Positions 46,312 to 55,109 of a stretch of DNA of 64,000 bases are shown here, in pieces. Positions within the stretch are counted from its first letter, which is position 1; each line of letters opens with the position of its first letter. The stretch is from Micromonospora humi (GTDB lineage Bacteria; Actinomycetota; Actinomycetes; Mycobacteriales; Micromonosporaceae), in contig NZ_FMDM01000001.1 in the NCBI RefSeq assembly GCF_900090105.1, forward strand, positions 372,001-436,000. The letters are read 5' to 3'. Under the pieces are notes generated by a model. The model was not told the origin of the DNA. It was given only the letters and a program-made list of their open reading frames with translations, and searched no databases. The translations under genes and the position numbers were made by a program.

Positions 46312-47697
46312 GTGACCGGGGCGGAGAATCCACAGGCGACGGCGGGTTGGGTGGACGAGGTCCTGCTCGCCGGTCCGGCCGGCGACGTCTGCCTGCGCCT
46401 GCCCCAACCTGTCGACCGGGGCACGCTGCGCCGGCTGGTCGGTGAGGCGCAGGAGCGGATGACCGGGGCCGGGCTGCGTCCCGGCGGGGCGGTCGCGCTG
46501 CGCCTGCCGCCGTCGCTGGCGTACGTGGCGCACCTGCTCGCCACCTGGCGCGTCGGCGGCCAGGCGGTGCTGCTCGACCACCGGCTCACCGACCACGAGG
46601 TCGACCGGGCGCTGCACCGGCTCCAGCCGCAGGTCGTGGTCGCGCCGGTGCGTTCCGGCGGCGGCGCGCTGCGCGTCTTCGTCGACGTCACCGCCGGGGT
46701 GAGCGCCTGGTCCGACCGGCCCGCCGGCAGCCCGCACGCGGTGATCCAGCTCAGCTCCGGCTCCACCGGGCCGTCCAAGGTGATCGGTCGCACCGCCGAG
46801 GACCTGGTCGCCGAGGTGCGCCGCTACACCGAGATCGACGGGGTGGCCCGACCCGGCGAGCGGATCATCCTGCTGCCCAGCATGGTGCACGTGCTCGGCC
46901 TGGTCGGCGGCCTGCTCTACGGCCTGCACGCCGGCGTCGAGCTGTGCCCGCCGGAGCGGCTCAGCGGCGACGCGGTGCTCGCCGCCGTCGCCGCCCAGGA
47001 CACCCCGGCCACCGTGCTCGGCGTGCCGTTCCACATCGGCCTGCTCGCCTCCACCGTGCCCGGCGGACCGCTGCCGCAGCTCACCCGGATGACCACCGGC
47101 GGCGAGCTGGTGCCCGCCGCGGTCGCCCGGGCCTTCACCGACCGCTACGGCGTCCCGCTGGGCAACATGTACGGGATGACCGAGGTCGGCGTCATCGGCA
47201 CCGACCTGTACGGGCGTCACCGTCCGGCTATCGCCCCCGCCCCCGGCATCCGGGTGCGGGAACAGGACGGCGAGCTGTGGGTGAGCTGCCCGGCCAACCC
47301 GTACGTCGGGCTCGCCGACCCGACCCGCTGGGCCGACGGCTGGCTGCACACCCGCGACGCCGGCGTGGTCGACCCGGACACCGGGCTGGTGACCATCCGC
47401 GGCCGGCTCGACTCGCAGGTGTCGGTGGGTGGCCTGAAGGTCGACCTGACCGAGGTGGAGGCCACCGTCGCCGGGCTCCCCGGCGTCACCGCCGCGGTGG
47501 TGGTCTGGGACGACGGGATCAGCGCCTACGTGCAGCACGACGGCGCGTTGACCGAGGACGCGCTGGACCGCCTGCTCGCCGAGCGGCTGGCCGGCTTCAA
47601 ACGACCCCGCGCCCTGCACCTGCTGAAACAGCTGCCGCGCACCACCACCGGCAAGCTGGTCCGCTCCGTACCGTCGCTGCGGGAGGCGGTCTCGTGA
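46312..47697 (+). CDS. AMP-dependent acyl ligase, first
   Basis: A 461-residue adenylating enzyme, shorter than the usual 500-540 because the N-terminal part is compact. Core motif QLSSGSTGPSKVIGRTA (A3), GNMYGMTEVGVIGTDLYG (A5), WLHTRDAGVVDPDTGLVTIR (A7) and PRTTTGKLVRSV with the catalytic Lys (A10) are all present, so it should be active. It likely charges a carboxylic acid onto one of the ACPs encoded next. GTG start, near-leaderless. It begins the second run of PKS-related genes. Confidence 0.9.
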   Translation: MTGAENPQATAGWVDEVLLAGPAGDVCLRLPQPVDRGTLRRLVGEAQERMTGAGLRPGGAVALRLPPSLAYVAHLLATWRVGGQAVLLDHRLTDHEVDRALHRLQPQVVVAPVRSGGGALRVFVDVTAGVSAWSDRPAGSPHAVIQLSSGSTGPSKVIGRTAEDLVAEVRRYTEIDGVARPGERIILLPSMVHVLGLVGGLLYGLHAGVELCPPERLSGDAVLAAVAAQDTPATVLGVPFHIGLLASTVPGGPLPQLTRMTTGGELVPAAVARAFTDRYGVPLGNMYGMTEVGVIGTDLYGRHRPAIAPAPGIRVREQDGELWVSCPANPYVGLADPTRWADGWLHTRDAGVVDPDTGLVTIRGRLDSQVSVGGLKVDLTEVEATVAGLPGVTAAVVVWDDGISAYVQHDGALTEDALDRLLAERLAGFKRPRALHLLKQLPRTTTGKLVRSVPSLREAVS

Positions 47698-47852
47698 CCG
47701 GCCCGCTGCGCGAGCACGACCACCACCGGGCGCCCGGGCGTTCGGCGTACCCCGATCCCCCACCCGGTCCGGCCGGGCGGCGCGCCACCCGCGCGCCGGA
47801 CTCGCCGCCGCGTCCGCTCCCGTGCGACGCCGACGGCCCGGCCGGTCCCTGA
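47694..47852 (+). CDS. Possible 52-residue Pro/Arg-rich protein
   Basis: A short frame begins with a GTG overlapping the ligase stop (GTGA) and runs TGPLREHDHHRAPGRSAYPD and on to a TGA at 47852. The 4-base overlap copies the coupling seen elsewhere in the cluster. Composition is low-complexity and no family is recognised. It may equally be a non-coding leader for the ACP gene; the 214-base gap holds nothing else. Confidence 0.25.
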   Translation: MTGPLREHDHHRAPGRSAYPDPPPGPAGRRATRAPDSPPRPLPCDADGPAGP

Positions 47853-47911
47853 AGGACACGGTGTCCCGACCGGGCACCGGTAACTGTTTCACCGGAAATG
47901 AGGTCCCACCC

Positions 47912-48175
47912 ATGCGCGACGAGGTCCGCACCTTCGTCATCGAGCAGCTCGCCGACATGAACTACGACGTCGAGGAGATCGACGACGCCACCACCCTCGG
48001 CCCGTCCGGCGTCGACCTGGAGTCGCTGGCGCTGGCCGACCTCGCCGTGCGCGTCGAGGACCGCTACGGGTTGAAGTTCGCCGACGACGAGTCGGAGAAG
48101 CTGGCGCTGATGACGGTCGGCGAGTTCACCACCATGGTGGCCGACCGGGCCGCCGCGAACAGCGACCACTCCTGA
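47912..48175 (+). CDS. Acyl carrier protein
   Basis: An 87-residue ACP. VRTFVIEQLADMNYDVEEID and LGPSGVDLESLALADLAVRV with S38 in the D-L-E-S-L phosphopantetheine motif; helix IV (MTVGEFTTMVADR) follows. It should be loaded by one of the AMP-ligases and worked on by the KS enzymes downstream. ATG with GAGG about ten bases ahead. The stop overlaps the next gene by one base. Confidence 0.93.
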   Translation: MRDEVRTFVIEQLADMNYDVEEIDDATTLGPSGVDLESLALADLAVRVEDRYGLKFADDESEKLALMTVGEFTTMVADRAAANSDHS

Positions 48176-48420
48176 TGCCCGGTCAGCCCGACCTGGGGCG
48201 AGCTGACCTGGTGAGCATGCTCGCCGAACTGACCGCGAAACCCGCCGACCAGGTGCCGGACCGGGTCGGCTCGATGGAGCTGGCCTGGCTGGTGCACCTC
48301 GTCGAACAGCGCTACGACCGCCGGCTCGACCTCACCGACGACCAGCTCGCCGGCATCCGCACCGTCGACGACGCGCTGGCGGTGTTCCACACCTCGCTCA
48401 CCGCTCCCGCTGATGGCTGA
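48175..48420 (+). CDS. Atypical acyl carrier protein
   Basis: An 81-residue ACP-like protein. The loop before helix II reads RVGSMELAWLVHLVEQRYDR: Ser33 is present but the normal D-S-L is G-S-M, so modification may be weak or need a special transferase. Helix III/IV region LTDDQLAGIRTVDDALAVF is ordinary. Overlaps its neighbours by 1 and 8 bases. It might be a second carrier, or a docking/partner subunit, as two ACPs occur in aryl polyene clusters. Confidence 0.8.
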   Translation: MPGQPDLGRADLVSMLAELTAKPADQVPDRVGSMELAWLVHLVEQRYDRRLDLTDDQLAGIRTVDDALAVFHTSLTAPADG

Positions 48421-49543
48421 CCGGGATCTCGTACGGATCACCGGCACGCACGCGGTCAGCGCCCTGGGCAGGGGCGCCGACGCGCTGCTGGCCGGGGTGC
48501 TCACCGGCGCCCCGGCGTTCAACCCGGTGCGCCGTTTCGACACCACCGGCCGCCGGGTCACCGTGGCCGCCACCCTGCCGGAGACCGGCACGCTCGCCGA
48601 CGAACTCACCGACGCGATCGACCACGTGGTACGGGTCGCCGGGCTGGGCGCGGCCGACCGGGCGGGCGCGGCGCTGTTCCTGGCCACCCACGGCGGGCCG
48701 CCCTCGCTGCCCGTACCGGATCGGGCGCCGGAGCCGACGGTGCCGGCGCTCGCCGACCACCTGGCGTCCCGGTGCGGCCTGGGCGGGCGGACCCGGGTCT
48801 ACACCACCGCCTGCGTGTCGGCGAGCACCGCGGTCGCCGACGCGGCCGCGCTGATCCGCCGGGGGGACCTGGAGCGGGTCGTGGTGGCGGCCGGCTACCT
48901 GGTCGAACCCGACCAGTTCGCACTCTTCGACGCCGGCCGGGCGCTCGCCGCCGACGGCGCGGTACGCCCGTTCAGCGCCGGCCGCACCGGCCTGCTGCTC
49001 GGCGACGGGGTGGCGGCGGTGGTGCTGGAGTCGGCCGACGTCGCCGCCCGACGGGGCGCGGAGACGGTGGCGACCGTGGCCGGGTGGGGTCGGGCCGGGG
49101 ACGCCTACCACCCGTGCCAGCCGCATCCCGGCGGGGACGGGCTGGCGCGCGCGGTCGAGGCGGCGTTGCGCCGCGCCGGGCTGCCCCTGGGCGCGGTCGG
49201 CTACGTCAACGCGAACGCCACCGGCACCGCGTTCAGCGACGCCTCCGAGGCGGCGGCGTTGCGGCGGGTCTTCGGCGAGCGGGCCGGGCGGTTTCCGGTC
49301 AGCTCCACCAAGTCGGTGCACGGGCACGCGTTGGAGGCGTCCGGGCTGCTCGAACTGGTGGTCACCGTGCTGGCACTGCGGGACGGCACGCTGCCGCCCA
49401 CCGCCGGCTGGCTGGCCGCCGACCCGGACTGCCCGCTGGACGTCATCCGCGACGCGCCCCGTCCCGCCGCCAGCGGGCACGCCCTGACCCTCAACGCCGC
49501 CTTCGGCGGCGCCAACACCGCGCTCCTGGTGAGTGCCCCGTGA
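48413..49543 (+). CDS. Ketosynthase with altered catalytic triad
   Basis: A 376-residue beta-ketoacyl synthase-like enzyme, shorter than FabF. Active Cys134 is in VYTTACVSASTAVADA and the second His305 in STKSVHGHALEASGLLELVV. The first His is replaced: the NAHGTGT block reads NANATGT, with Asn268. That gives Cys-Asn-His. Some KS-like enzymes with such changes perform condensation without decarboxylation or act as acyltransferases. ATG overlaps the ACP-like gene by 8 bases. Very probably partners with the small KS-like protein or the FabF downstream. Confidence 0.88.
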   Translation: MADRDLVRITGTHAVSALGRGADALLAGVLTGAPAFNPVRRFDTTGRRVTVAATLPETGTLADELTDAIDHVVRVAGLGAADRAGAALFLATHGGPPSLPVPDRAPEPTVPALADHLASRCGLGGRTRVYTTACVSASTAVADAAALIRRGDLERVVVAAGYLVEPDQFALFDAGRALAADGAVRPFSAGRTGLLLGDGVAAVVLESADVAARRGAETVATVAGWGRAGDAYHPCQPHPGGDGLARAVEAALRRAGLPLGAVGYVNANATGTAFSDASEAAALRRVFGERAGRFPVSSTKSVHGHALEASGLLELVVTVLALRDGTLPPTAGWLAADPDCPLDVIRDAPRPAASGHALTLNAAFGGANTALLVSAP

Positions 49544-50142
49544 CCGCCCCACCGCACCACCCCACTCCGCGATCTTGCACGTTCGGCCCCGACGGAAGTG
49601 GCACAACGCCCATACCGGGGGCACCAACTGCAAGATCGACGAGCTGGGGGGTGCTGGCCGAGGCGCGCTGGCCCGAGGACGGGGACGGGAGAGCTCCGGC
49701 CCTGCCGGGGTTCGTGCACTCGGAGTTCGCGCCGCTGGTGGCGGCGGTCGCCGAGCGGTGCCTCGCACGGCGCTACGGGTCCGGGCCGCTGCCGGCCGGG
49801 AACCGGACGGCGGTGCTGGTGGTCAGCGCGAGCGGCGACACCGCCGGGGCGGCGCACGTGCGGGCGACGGTGGCCGCCGGCGGGCGGGTCGGGCCGCTGT
49901 TCTTCTTCCAGTCGGTGCCGAACAGCGTGGCCGGGCACGTCGCGGCGCGCTGGGGACTGGACGGGCCGGTGGTGTGCCTGAGCCCCACCGGCGACCCGAG
50001 GGCCGAGGCGGAGGCCGAGGCCGAGCTGTTACGCCACGACGGCGACGCCGCGCAGGCGTTGCTGATCCTGATCGAACTGGCACCGGACGGCACGCCGGGC
50101 GAGGCGACCGCGGTGCTGCTGGGGGAGGGGACACGTCAATGA
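49540..50142 (+). CDS. Short ketosynthase-like protein (PF13723 type) with repeat-encoded N-terminus
   Basis: A 200-residue protein matching only an N-terminal KS portion (RTAVLVVSASGDTAGAAHVR, PLFFFQSVPNSVAGHVAARW, GLDGPVVCLSPTGDPRAEAE), the type named beta-ketoacyl synthase chain-length-factor-like and found in aryl polyene clusters. It lacks a catalytic Cys. Codons 10-33 lie in a 70-bp palindrome (49569-49638) and encode [24 protein letters not shown] leucine codon is at 50029-50031, so bldA-type tRNA may limit translation. GTG start in the KS stop; the stop overlaps the next ATG. Confidence 0.82.
   Translation: MTAPPHHPTPRSCTFGPDGSGTTPIPGAPTARSTSWGVLAEARWPEDGDGRAPALPGFVHSEFAPLVAAVAERCLARRYGSGPLPAGNRTAVLVVSASGDTAGAAHVRATVAAGGRVGPLFFFQSVPNSVAGHVAARWGLDGPVVCLSPTGDPRAEAEAEAELLRHDGDAAQALLILIELAPDGTPGEATAVLLGEGTRQ
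49569..49638. repeat. 70-bp palindromic element inside the short KS-like gene
   Basis: Same family as 20281-20350: both ends are identical (GCGATCTTGC and TGCAAGATCG), the length is equal and the inner stem GGCCCC / GGGGC is kept. It is translated in frame near the N-terminus of the KS-like protein. Confidence 0.87.
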
Positions 50143-51758
50143 GGACGAAGGGACTGCGCGGCGCGCTGGCCGCCGACACCGACCTGGGCGCGGGCAACGT
50201 GCTGGCCCGGGTGCTGGCCCACGGCGCCGACCCGGACGGCCCGGGGCTCACGTTCGACACCGCCGTCGACGGGCGGCCGGCGGAGACCCCGCTGACGCTC
50301 GGCGAGCTGGACCGGATGGTCTCCGCCCGGGCGGCCTGGCTGCACGAACGCGGGGTGAAGCCGCGTGACCCGGTCGCGGTCTGGGCCACCGCCGCGGCCG
50401 ACATGGTGCTGTCGTTCCTGGCGCTCACCCGCCTCGGCGCGATCCCGGCGCTGATGAACGGCAAGCTGCGCCCGGAGATCGCCGCCGAGTACATCCGCCG
50501 GCTGCGCGCCGCCGGGGTGCTCGCCGACGCGGCGCACGCCGCCGCGCTGGCCGGGCACGACCTGGGCGCGCCGCTGCTCGGCGAGCCGGCGACGGCCGGC
50601 GCCGGGGACCCGGACGCCGCGCCCGCGCCCTACCGGCACCACCCGGACGACCCGATCGTGATCACCCACACCTCCGGCACCACCGGCGTGCCGAAGGCCG
50701 TGCTGCACTCGCACGCCAGCCTCTTCGCCGCCACCCGGCACCTGCTGTCCATGCCGCAGGCGCAGGGCACCCGCCGGATCCTCAACGCGCTGCCCGCCCC
50801 GCACACCGCCACCGTGCTCATGGTCAACCAGGCGCTGGGCAACCGGGCCGAGATGTTCCTCCTCTCCGAGCAGGGCGGCGAACGGGTCCTCGACGCGATC
50901 CAGCGCTGGCGCCCGGACGGCGTGTTCGGCTTCTCGGTGACCTGGGCCGAGCTGGCCCGCTTCGACCTGTCCGGCTACGACCTCGACTCGGTGCGGCTGT
51001 GGTTCAACACCGGTGACTGCTCGCACGAGCCGCACGTGCGCAAGCTGGTCGCGGTCGGCTCGCGGGACGTGGTGACCCGCGCCGGGGTGACCCGGGTGCC
51101 CGGCTCGGTCTTCATCGACGGGCTCGGCTCCAGCGAGATGGGGCACTCGATGTTCCACGTCACGCACACCGTCGACACCAACCACTACGGCCGCTGCGTC
51201 GGTCGCCCGTACCGGTTCGCCACCGTGGCCGTGCTCGACGCCGACGGCAACGAGCTGCCCGCCGGGCAGGTCGGCTGGCTGGGCATCGACTCGCCGTCGC
51301 TGTTCCGCGGCTACTGGAACGACTCGGTCACCACCTACCGCTACCGGCTGCGCGGCTGGTACCTCACCGGCGACCTGGTGTACGCCGACGCCGACGGTCG
51401 CTACTACCACCTGGACCGGGCGGTCGACTCGGTCGAGACGGCCGACGGGACACGCTTCTTCACCGCGCTGTCCGAGGAGCGGATCCTCGCCGCCTGCGCC
51501 GACGTCACCGACTGCACGGTGGTGATCGTCAAGGCGGACGACGGCAGCGTCACCACGGACGTGCTGCTGGAGCTGGCGGCCGGCGCCGACCCGGCGCACG
51601 ACCGCACCGCCCGCATCCGCGCCGCGCTCGGCGCGGACGTCGCGGCCACGCTGCGCCGGGTGGTGCCGGTGAGCGCCGACGACATCCCGGTCACCGTGAC
51701 CGGCAAGGTACGCAAGGTGGCGCTGCGCGAGCGCTACCTGACCGAGGCGCCGTCATGA
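50139..51758 (+). CDS. AMP-dependent acyl ligase, second
   Basis: A 539-residue adenylating enzyme of normal length. THTSGTTGVPKAVLHSHAS (A3), LGSSEMGHSMFHVTHTVD, RGWYLTGDLVYADADGRY (A7) and PVTVTGKVRKVALRE with catalytic Lys (A10) are seen. The A5 segment has GLGSSEMGHSM rather than a plain YG-T-E, so substrate pocket details differ from common acyl-CoA synthetases. It is the second ligase of the same run and probably feeds an aromatic or fatty acid to an ACP. ATGA overlaps at both ends. Confidence 0.9.
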   Translation: MRTKGLRGALAADTDLGAGNVLARVLAHGADPDGPGLTFDTAVDGRPAETPLTLGELDRMVSARAAWLHERGVKPRDPVAVWATAAADMVLSFLALTRLGAIPALMNGKLRPEIAAEYIRRLRAAGVLADAAHAAALAGHDLGAPLLGEPATAGAGDPDAAPAPYRHHPDDPIVITHTSGTTGVPKAVLHSHASLFAATRHLLSMPQAQGTRRILNALPAPHTATVLMVNQALGNRAEMFLLSEQGGERVLDAIQRWRPDGVFGFSVTWAELARFDLSGYDLDSVRLWFNTGDCSHEPHVRKLVAVGSRDVVTRAGVTRVPGSVFIDGLGSSEMGHSMFHVTHTVDTNHYGRCVGRPYRFATVAVLDADGNELPAGQVGWLGIDSPSLFRGYWNDSVTTYRYRLRGWYLTGDLVYADADGRYYHLDRAVDSVETADGTRFFTALSEERILAACADVTDCTVVIVKADDGSVTTDVLLELAAGADPAHDRTARIRAALGADVAATLRRVVPVSADDIPVTVTGKVRKVALRERYLTEAPS

Positions 51759-52996
51759 CCGCCCTGATCACCGGCATGGGGCTGTTCACCCCGGTCGGGC
51801 GCGGCGTGGCCGAGACGATCGACGCGCTGCTCGCCGGCCGCTCCGGGCTGCGCCGGCCCCCCGAGGGACACCCGGCGCACGACAGCCTGGAGGTGGCCGG
51901 GGTGCTGCCGCCGATCGACCCGCGCAGCGTCGCCAGCGGACCGGAGACGAAGATCCTCGACCGGGTCGTGCTGCTGGCCCTGATCACCGCCGCCGAGGCG
52001 CTCGCCGACGCCGGTATCGAGGTCGGGCGCGACGTCGACCCGGAGCGGATCGCGGTGATCGTCGGCGGGGTGGGCGGGATGTCCACGCTGGAGAGCCAGG
52101 TCCTGGCCCGGGCCGACCGGGGCCGCGCCGCGGTCAGCCCGTACCTGCTCACCGGCATCCTGCCGAACATGCCCTCGGCGCGCATCGCCATCGCGCACGG
52201 CATCCGCGGCTACAGCTCGGCGGTCGGCACGGCCTGCGCCTCCGGCGCCCAGGCCGTCGCCGACGGGGTACGCCTCATCCGCGCCGACGAGGCCGACGTG
52301 GTGGTCTGCGGGGCGAGCGAGGCGCCGCTGTTCGGCACGTTCGCCGACACCTTCGGCAACGCCCGGGCGCTGGCCCGCGGCTGGGACGAGCCCACCGAGG
52401 CGAGCCGGCCGTTCGACAAGCGGCGCAACGGGTTCGTGCTCGCCGAGGGCGCGGCGCTGCTGGTGCTGGAGCGTGCCGGGCACGCCGCGGCGCGGGGCGT
52501 GACCGGGTACGCCGAGGTCGCCGGCTACGGGACGAACACCGACGCGTACCACCCGACCGCGCCGCGCCCGGACGGCGCCGGCGCGGCCGCGTGCATGCGC
52601 AAGGCCCTGGCGGCGGGCGGGATGGCGCCGGCCGACGTCGGCTACGTCAACGCGCACGGCACCGGCACCAAGCTCGGCGACGTCGCCGAGACCACCGCGC
52701 TGGCCGAGGTGTTCGGCGTCGGCGGGGTGCCGGTCAGCTCCACCAAGGCGCTCACCGGGCACCTGCTCGGCGCGTCCGGGGTGCTGGAGGCGGCGGCCAC
52801 CGCGCTGGCGCTCGGGCGCGGCCTGCTCCCACCCACGTACCACCTGGACGACCCGGACCCGGAGTGCGAGGCGGACCACGTCCGCGCCGTACCCCGACCC
52901 ACCCGGACCGACCACGCGCTGACGAACTCGTTCGGGTTCGGCGGCCAGAACGTCAGCCTGCTGCTGCGCCGGGTCGCCACCCCGGTGACGGGCTGA
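51755..52996 (+). CDS. Beta-ketoacyl-ACP synthase II (FabF-like)
   Basis: A 413-residue KS with a full triad: Cys161 in SSAVGTACASGAQAVADGVR, His in YVNAHGTGTKLGDVAETTAL, His in STKALTGHLLGASGVLEAAA. It is FabF-like rather than KS-alpha-like. Since it is coupled to the ligase and to the altered KS, it probably does the decarboxylative step of this second system. It ends the coupled run; a 60-base gap precedes the next gene. Confidence 0.94.
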   Translation: MTALITGMGLFTPVGRGVAETIDALLAGRSGLRRPPEGHPAHDSLEVAGVLPPIDPRSVASGPETKILDRVVLLALITAAEALADAGIEVGRDVDPERIAVIVGGVGGMSTLESQVLARADRGRAAVSPYLLTGILPNMPSARIAIAHGIRGYSSAVGTACASGAQAVADGVRLIRADEADVVVCGASEAPLFGTFADTFGNARALARGWDEPTEASRPFDKRRNGFVLAEGAALLVLERAGHAAARGVTGYAEVAGYGTNTDAYHPTAPRPDGAGAAACMRKALAAGGMAPADVGYVNAHGTGTKLGDVAETTALAEVFGVGGVPVSSTKALTGHLLGASGVLEAAATALALGRGLLPPTYHLDDPDPECEADHVRAVPRPTRTDHALTNSFGFGGQNVSLLLRRVATPVTG

Positions 52997-53056
52997 CCGA
53001 CTCCACCCCCGGGTGAGGTGCCCGGGTCGCGATCACGGGGGAAGAGGGGGAAGCCC

Positions 53057-54130
53057 ATGCACGTCAACGGCATAGACCATCTGGAGCTGTACGTGGGGGA
53101 CGCCCGGCAGGCGGCCTTCTACTTCGACAACGCGGTCGGGTTCCGGCTGCACGGCCAGGGCGGCCCGGAGACCGGGCTCGCCGGGCAACGCACGCTGCTG
53201 CTGGCACAGGCCGGCATCCGGCTGCTGCTCACCACCGGCCTGTCCGCCGAGCACCCGGCCGCCGGCTACGTGCACCGGCACGGCGACGGCATCGCGGTGG
53301 TGGCCCTCGCGGTCGACGACGCCGCCGGGGCGTACGCGGAGCTGGTGGCCCGGGGTGCGACGCCGGTGACGCCCCCGCGCACCTACACCGGCGCGGACGC
53401 CGAGGTGGTGCTCGCCGAGGTCGGCGGCTTCGGCGACGTGCTGCACCGCCTCGTCGAGCGACGCGGCGACCGGAGTGTGTTCCTGCCCGGCGCGATCGAG
53501 CCGGTGCCGGCCGCGGACGGCGACGCGCTGCTCGCCGAGGTGGACCACCTGGCGGTCTGCGTGCCGCCCGGGCAGCTCGACGAGACGGTCGCGCACTACG
53601 AGAAGGTGTTCGGTTTCGCCGAGATCTTCGACGAGCACATCGAGGTCGCCGGCCAGGCGATGAACTCCAAGGTGGTGCAGAGCCCGTCCGGGCAGGTGAC
53701 GCTGGTGCTGCTGGAGCCGGACACCGGCGCCCGGCCCGGGCAGATCGAGGACTTCCTGCGCTGGCACGCGGGCGCCGGGGTGCAGCACCTGGGGCTGCGC
53801 ACCGACGACATCGTCGCCACGGTCGGCGCGCTCGCCGGCCGGGGGGTGCGGTTCGCCCGCACGCCCGGCGCCTACTACGACGACCTGGAACAGCGGGTCG
53901 GGCGGCTCGACGCGCCCGTCGACCGGCTGCGCGAGCTGAGCATCCTGGTCGACTCCGACCACGACGGGCAGCTCCTGCAGATCTTCACCGAGTCGATGCA
54001 CGTGCGTCGCACGCTCTTCCTCGAGGTGATCGAGCGGCGCGGGGCGCGCACCTTCGGCAGCGGCAACATCAAGGCGCTCTACGAGGCGAAGGAACGCGAG
54101 CTGGCCGCGGCGGAAGGGATTACGGCATGA
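53057..54130 (+). CDS. 4-Hydroxymandelate synthase/HPPD-like dioxygenase
   Basis: A 357-residue vicinal-oxygen-chelate dioxygenase that uses 4-hydroxyphenylpyruvate, O2 and Fe(II). The iron triad is His at about 163 (AEVDHLAVCV), His about 243 (GAGVQHLGLRTDDI) and Glu about 311 (LLQIFTESMH). The segment MNSKVVQSPSGQVTLVLLEP is closer to 4-hydroxymandelate synthases (HmaS: NS-VVQS-SG-VTL) than to homogentisate-forming HPPD, so 4-hydroxymandelate is the likelier product. ATG at 53057 has GAGGGGG upstream. First gene of the third run. Confidence 0.87.
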   Translation: MHVNGIDHLELYVGDARQAAFYFDNAVGFRLHGQGGPETGLAGQRTLLLAQAGIRLLLTTGLSAEHPAAGYVHRHGDGIAVVALAVDDAAGAYAELVARGATPVTPPRTYTGADAEVVLAEVGGFGDVLHRLVERRGDRSVFLPGAIEPVPAADGDALLAEVDHLAVCVPPGQLDETVAHYEKVFGFAEIFDEHIEVAGQAMNSKVVQSPSGQVTLVLLEPDTGARPGQIEDFLRWHAGAGVQHLGLRTDDIVATVGALAGRGVRFARTPGAYYDDLEQRVGRLDAPVDRLRELSILVDSDHDGQLLQIFTESMHVRRTLFLEVIERRGARTFGSGNIKALYEAKERELAAAEGITA

Positions 54131-54165
54131 GTGAACGCACCGAGCGAAGCGAGGGCCGTGAGGCC
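54127..54165 (+). repeat. SERSEGRE-type coding repeat at the PhyH gene start
   Basis: The block GAACGCACCGAGCGAAGCGA belongs to a dispersed GAGCGAAGCGAGG-type low-complexity repeat that I know from many Micromonosporaceae intergenic and N-terminal regions. Here it adds about 13 residues ahead of the conserved protein. Confidence 0.55.
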
Positions 54166-55107
54166 ATGCCCGGCCAGCTGGGCATGACCACCATCGATCC
54201 CGGGCTGACTGCGGAGGAGGAGGCGCTGCTGCCCTCCGACGACGACGTCCGGCACTACGCCGAGCACGGCTGGTACCTGTCGAAGAAGCTGTTCACCGAC
54301 GACGAGGTGGACGCCCTCGTCGCGGCGACGGACCGCTACTACGCGGGGGAGCGCGACCGGCGGCTGCCGGTGCGCCCGCCGAAGCTCGCCTACTGGGAGC
54401 CGTCGCGCGGCGACGTGCAGCGGCACAACGACTACGTCCACCACGAGCACGACGGGATCGCCCGGATCCTGCGCAAGCCGTTGATCGGGGCGGTCGCGGC
54501 CCGGCTGGCCCGGGCCACCGAGATCCGGATCTTCCAGTCCACGCTGATCTGGAAGCCGCCGATCGCCGGCGAACCGTCGAACATCGTGCCCTGGCACTTC
54601 GACAAGCACTACTGGGCCTCGTCGTCGTCGGAGGACATGCTCACCGCGTTCATCCCGTTCCACGACTGCGGCGAGGAGATGGGCACCATCACCGTGGTCG
54701 ACGGCTCCCACCGGTGGCGGGAGATCGGCGCGGACGACACAGTGGTCCGGCACTTCGCCGACCGCGACCGCGGCCAGCTCGAGGCGATGCTGGCCGAGAA
54801 CGCGGCGTACAACCACGCCGAGATCCGCAAGATCCCGATGGTGATCCCCAAGGGGCACATGAGCTTCCACCACTGCCGCACCTACCACGGCAGCGGCGCG
54901 AACGTCAGTGGCCGCCCCCGGCGGGCGGTCTCGCTGCACCTGCAGGACGGCGCGAACGCCTGGCGGGAGTATCCGCTCTCCGACGGCACGCTCGCCGCGT
55001 ACAACCACGACGTGCTGGTCCGCCGCACCCACGAGGGCCGGCCGGACTACGCGGACCCCGATTACTGCCCGGTCATCTGGCGCGACCGCGCCCAGCAGGG
55101 AGGCTGA
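54127..55107 (+). CDS. PhyH-family Fe(II)/2-oxoglutarate dioxygenase
   Basis: A 326-residue non-haem oxygenase. Iron ligands are H157 and D159 in [13 protein letters not shown] and the distal His near 254 in [18 protein letters not shown], where Arg residues would hold 2-oxoglutarate. It likely hydroxylates or oxidises an intermediate. The N-terminal [11 protein letters not shown] is a low-complexity repeat common in actinomycete genes (54127-54165); an ATG at 54166 may be the original start, but the 54127 ATG overlaps the previous stop. Confidence 0.9.
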   Translation: MSERTERSEGREAMPGQLGMTTIDPGLTAEEEALLPSDDDVRHYAEHGWYLSKKLFTDDEVDALVAATDRYYAGERDRRLPVRPPKLAYWEPSRGDVQRHNDYVHHEHDGIARILRKPLIGAVAARLARATEIRIFQSTLIWKPPIAGEPSNIVPWHFDKHYWASSSSEDMLTAFIPFHDCGEEMGTITVVDGSHRWREIGADDTVVRHFADRDRGQLEAMLAENAAYNHAEIRKIPMVIPKGHMSFHHCRTYHGSGANVSGRPRRAVSLHLQDGANAWREYPLSDGTLAAYNHDVLVRRTHEGRPDYADPDYCPVIWRDRAQQGG

Positions 55108-55109
55108 CA

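Noticed and set aside
48413..52996. Complete aryl polyene cluster
   Set aside because: Two ACPs, the PF13723-type protein, ligases and KS genes are there, but ketoreductase, dehydratase and acyltransferase genes are missing.
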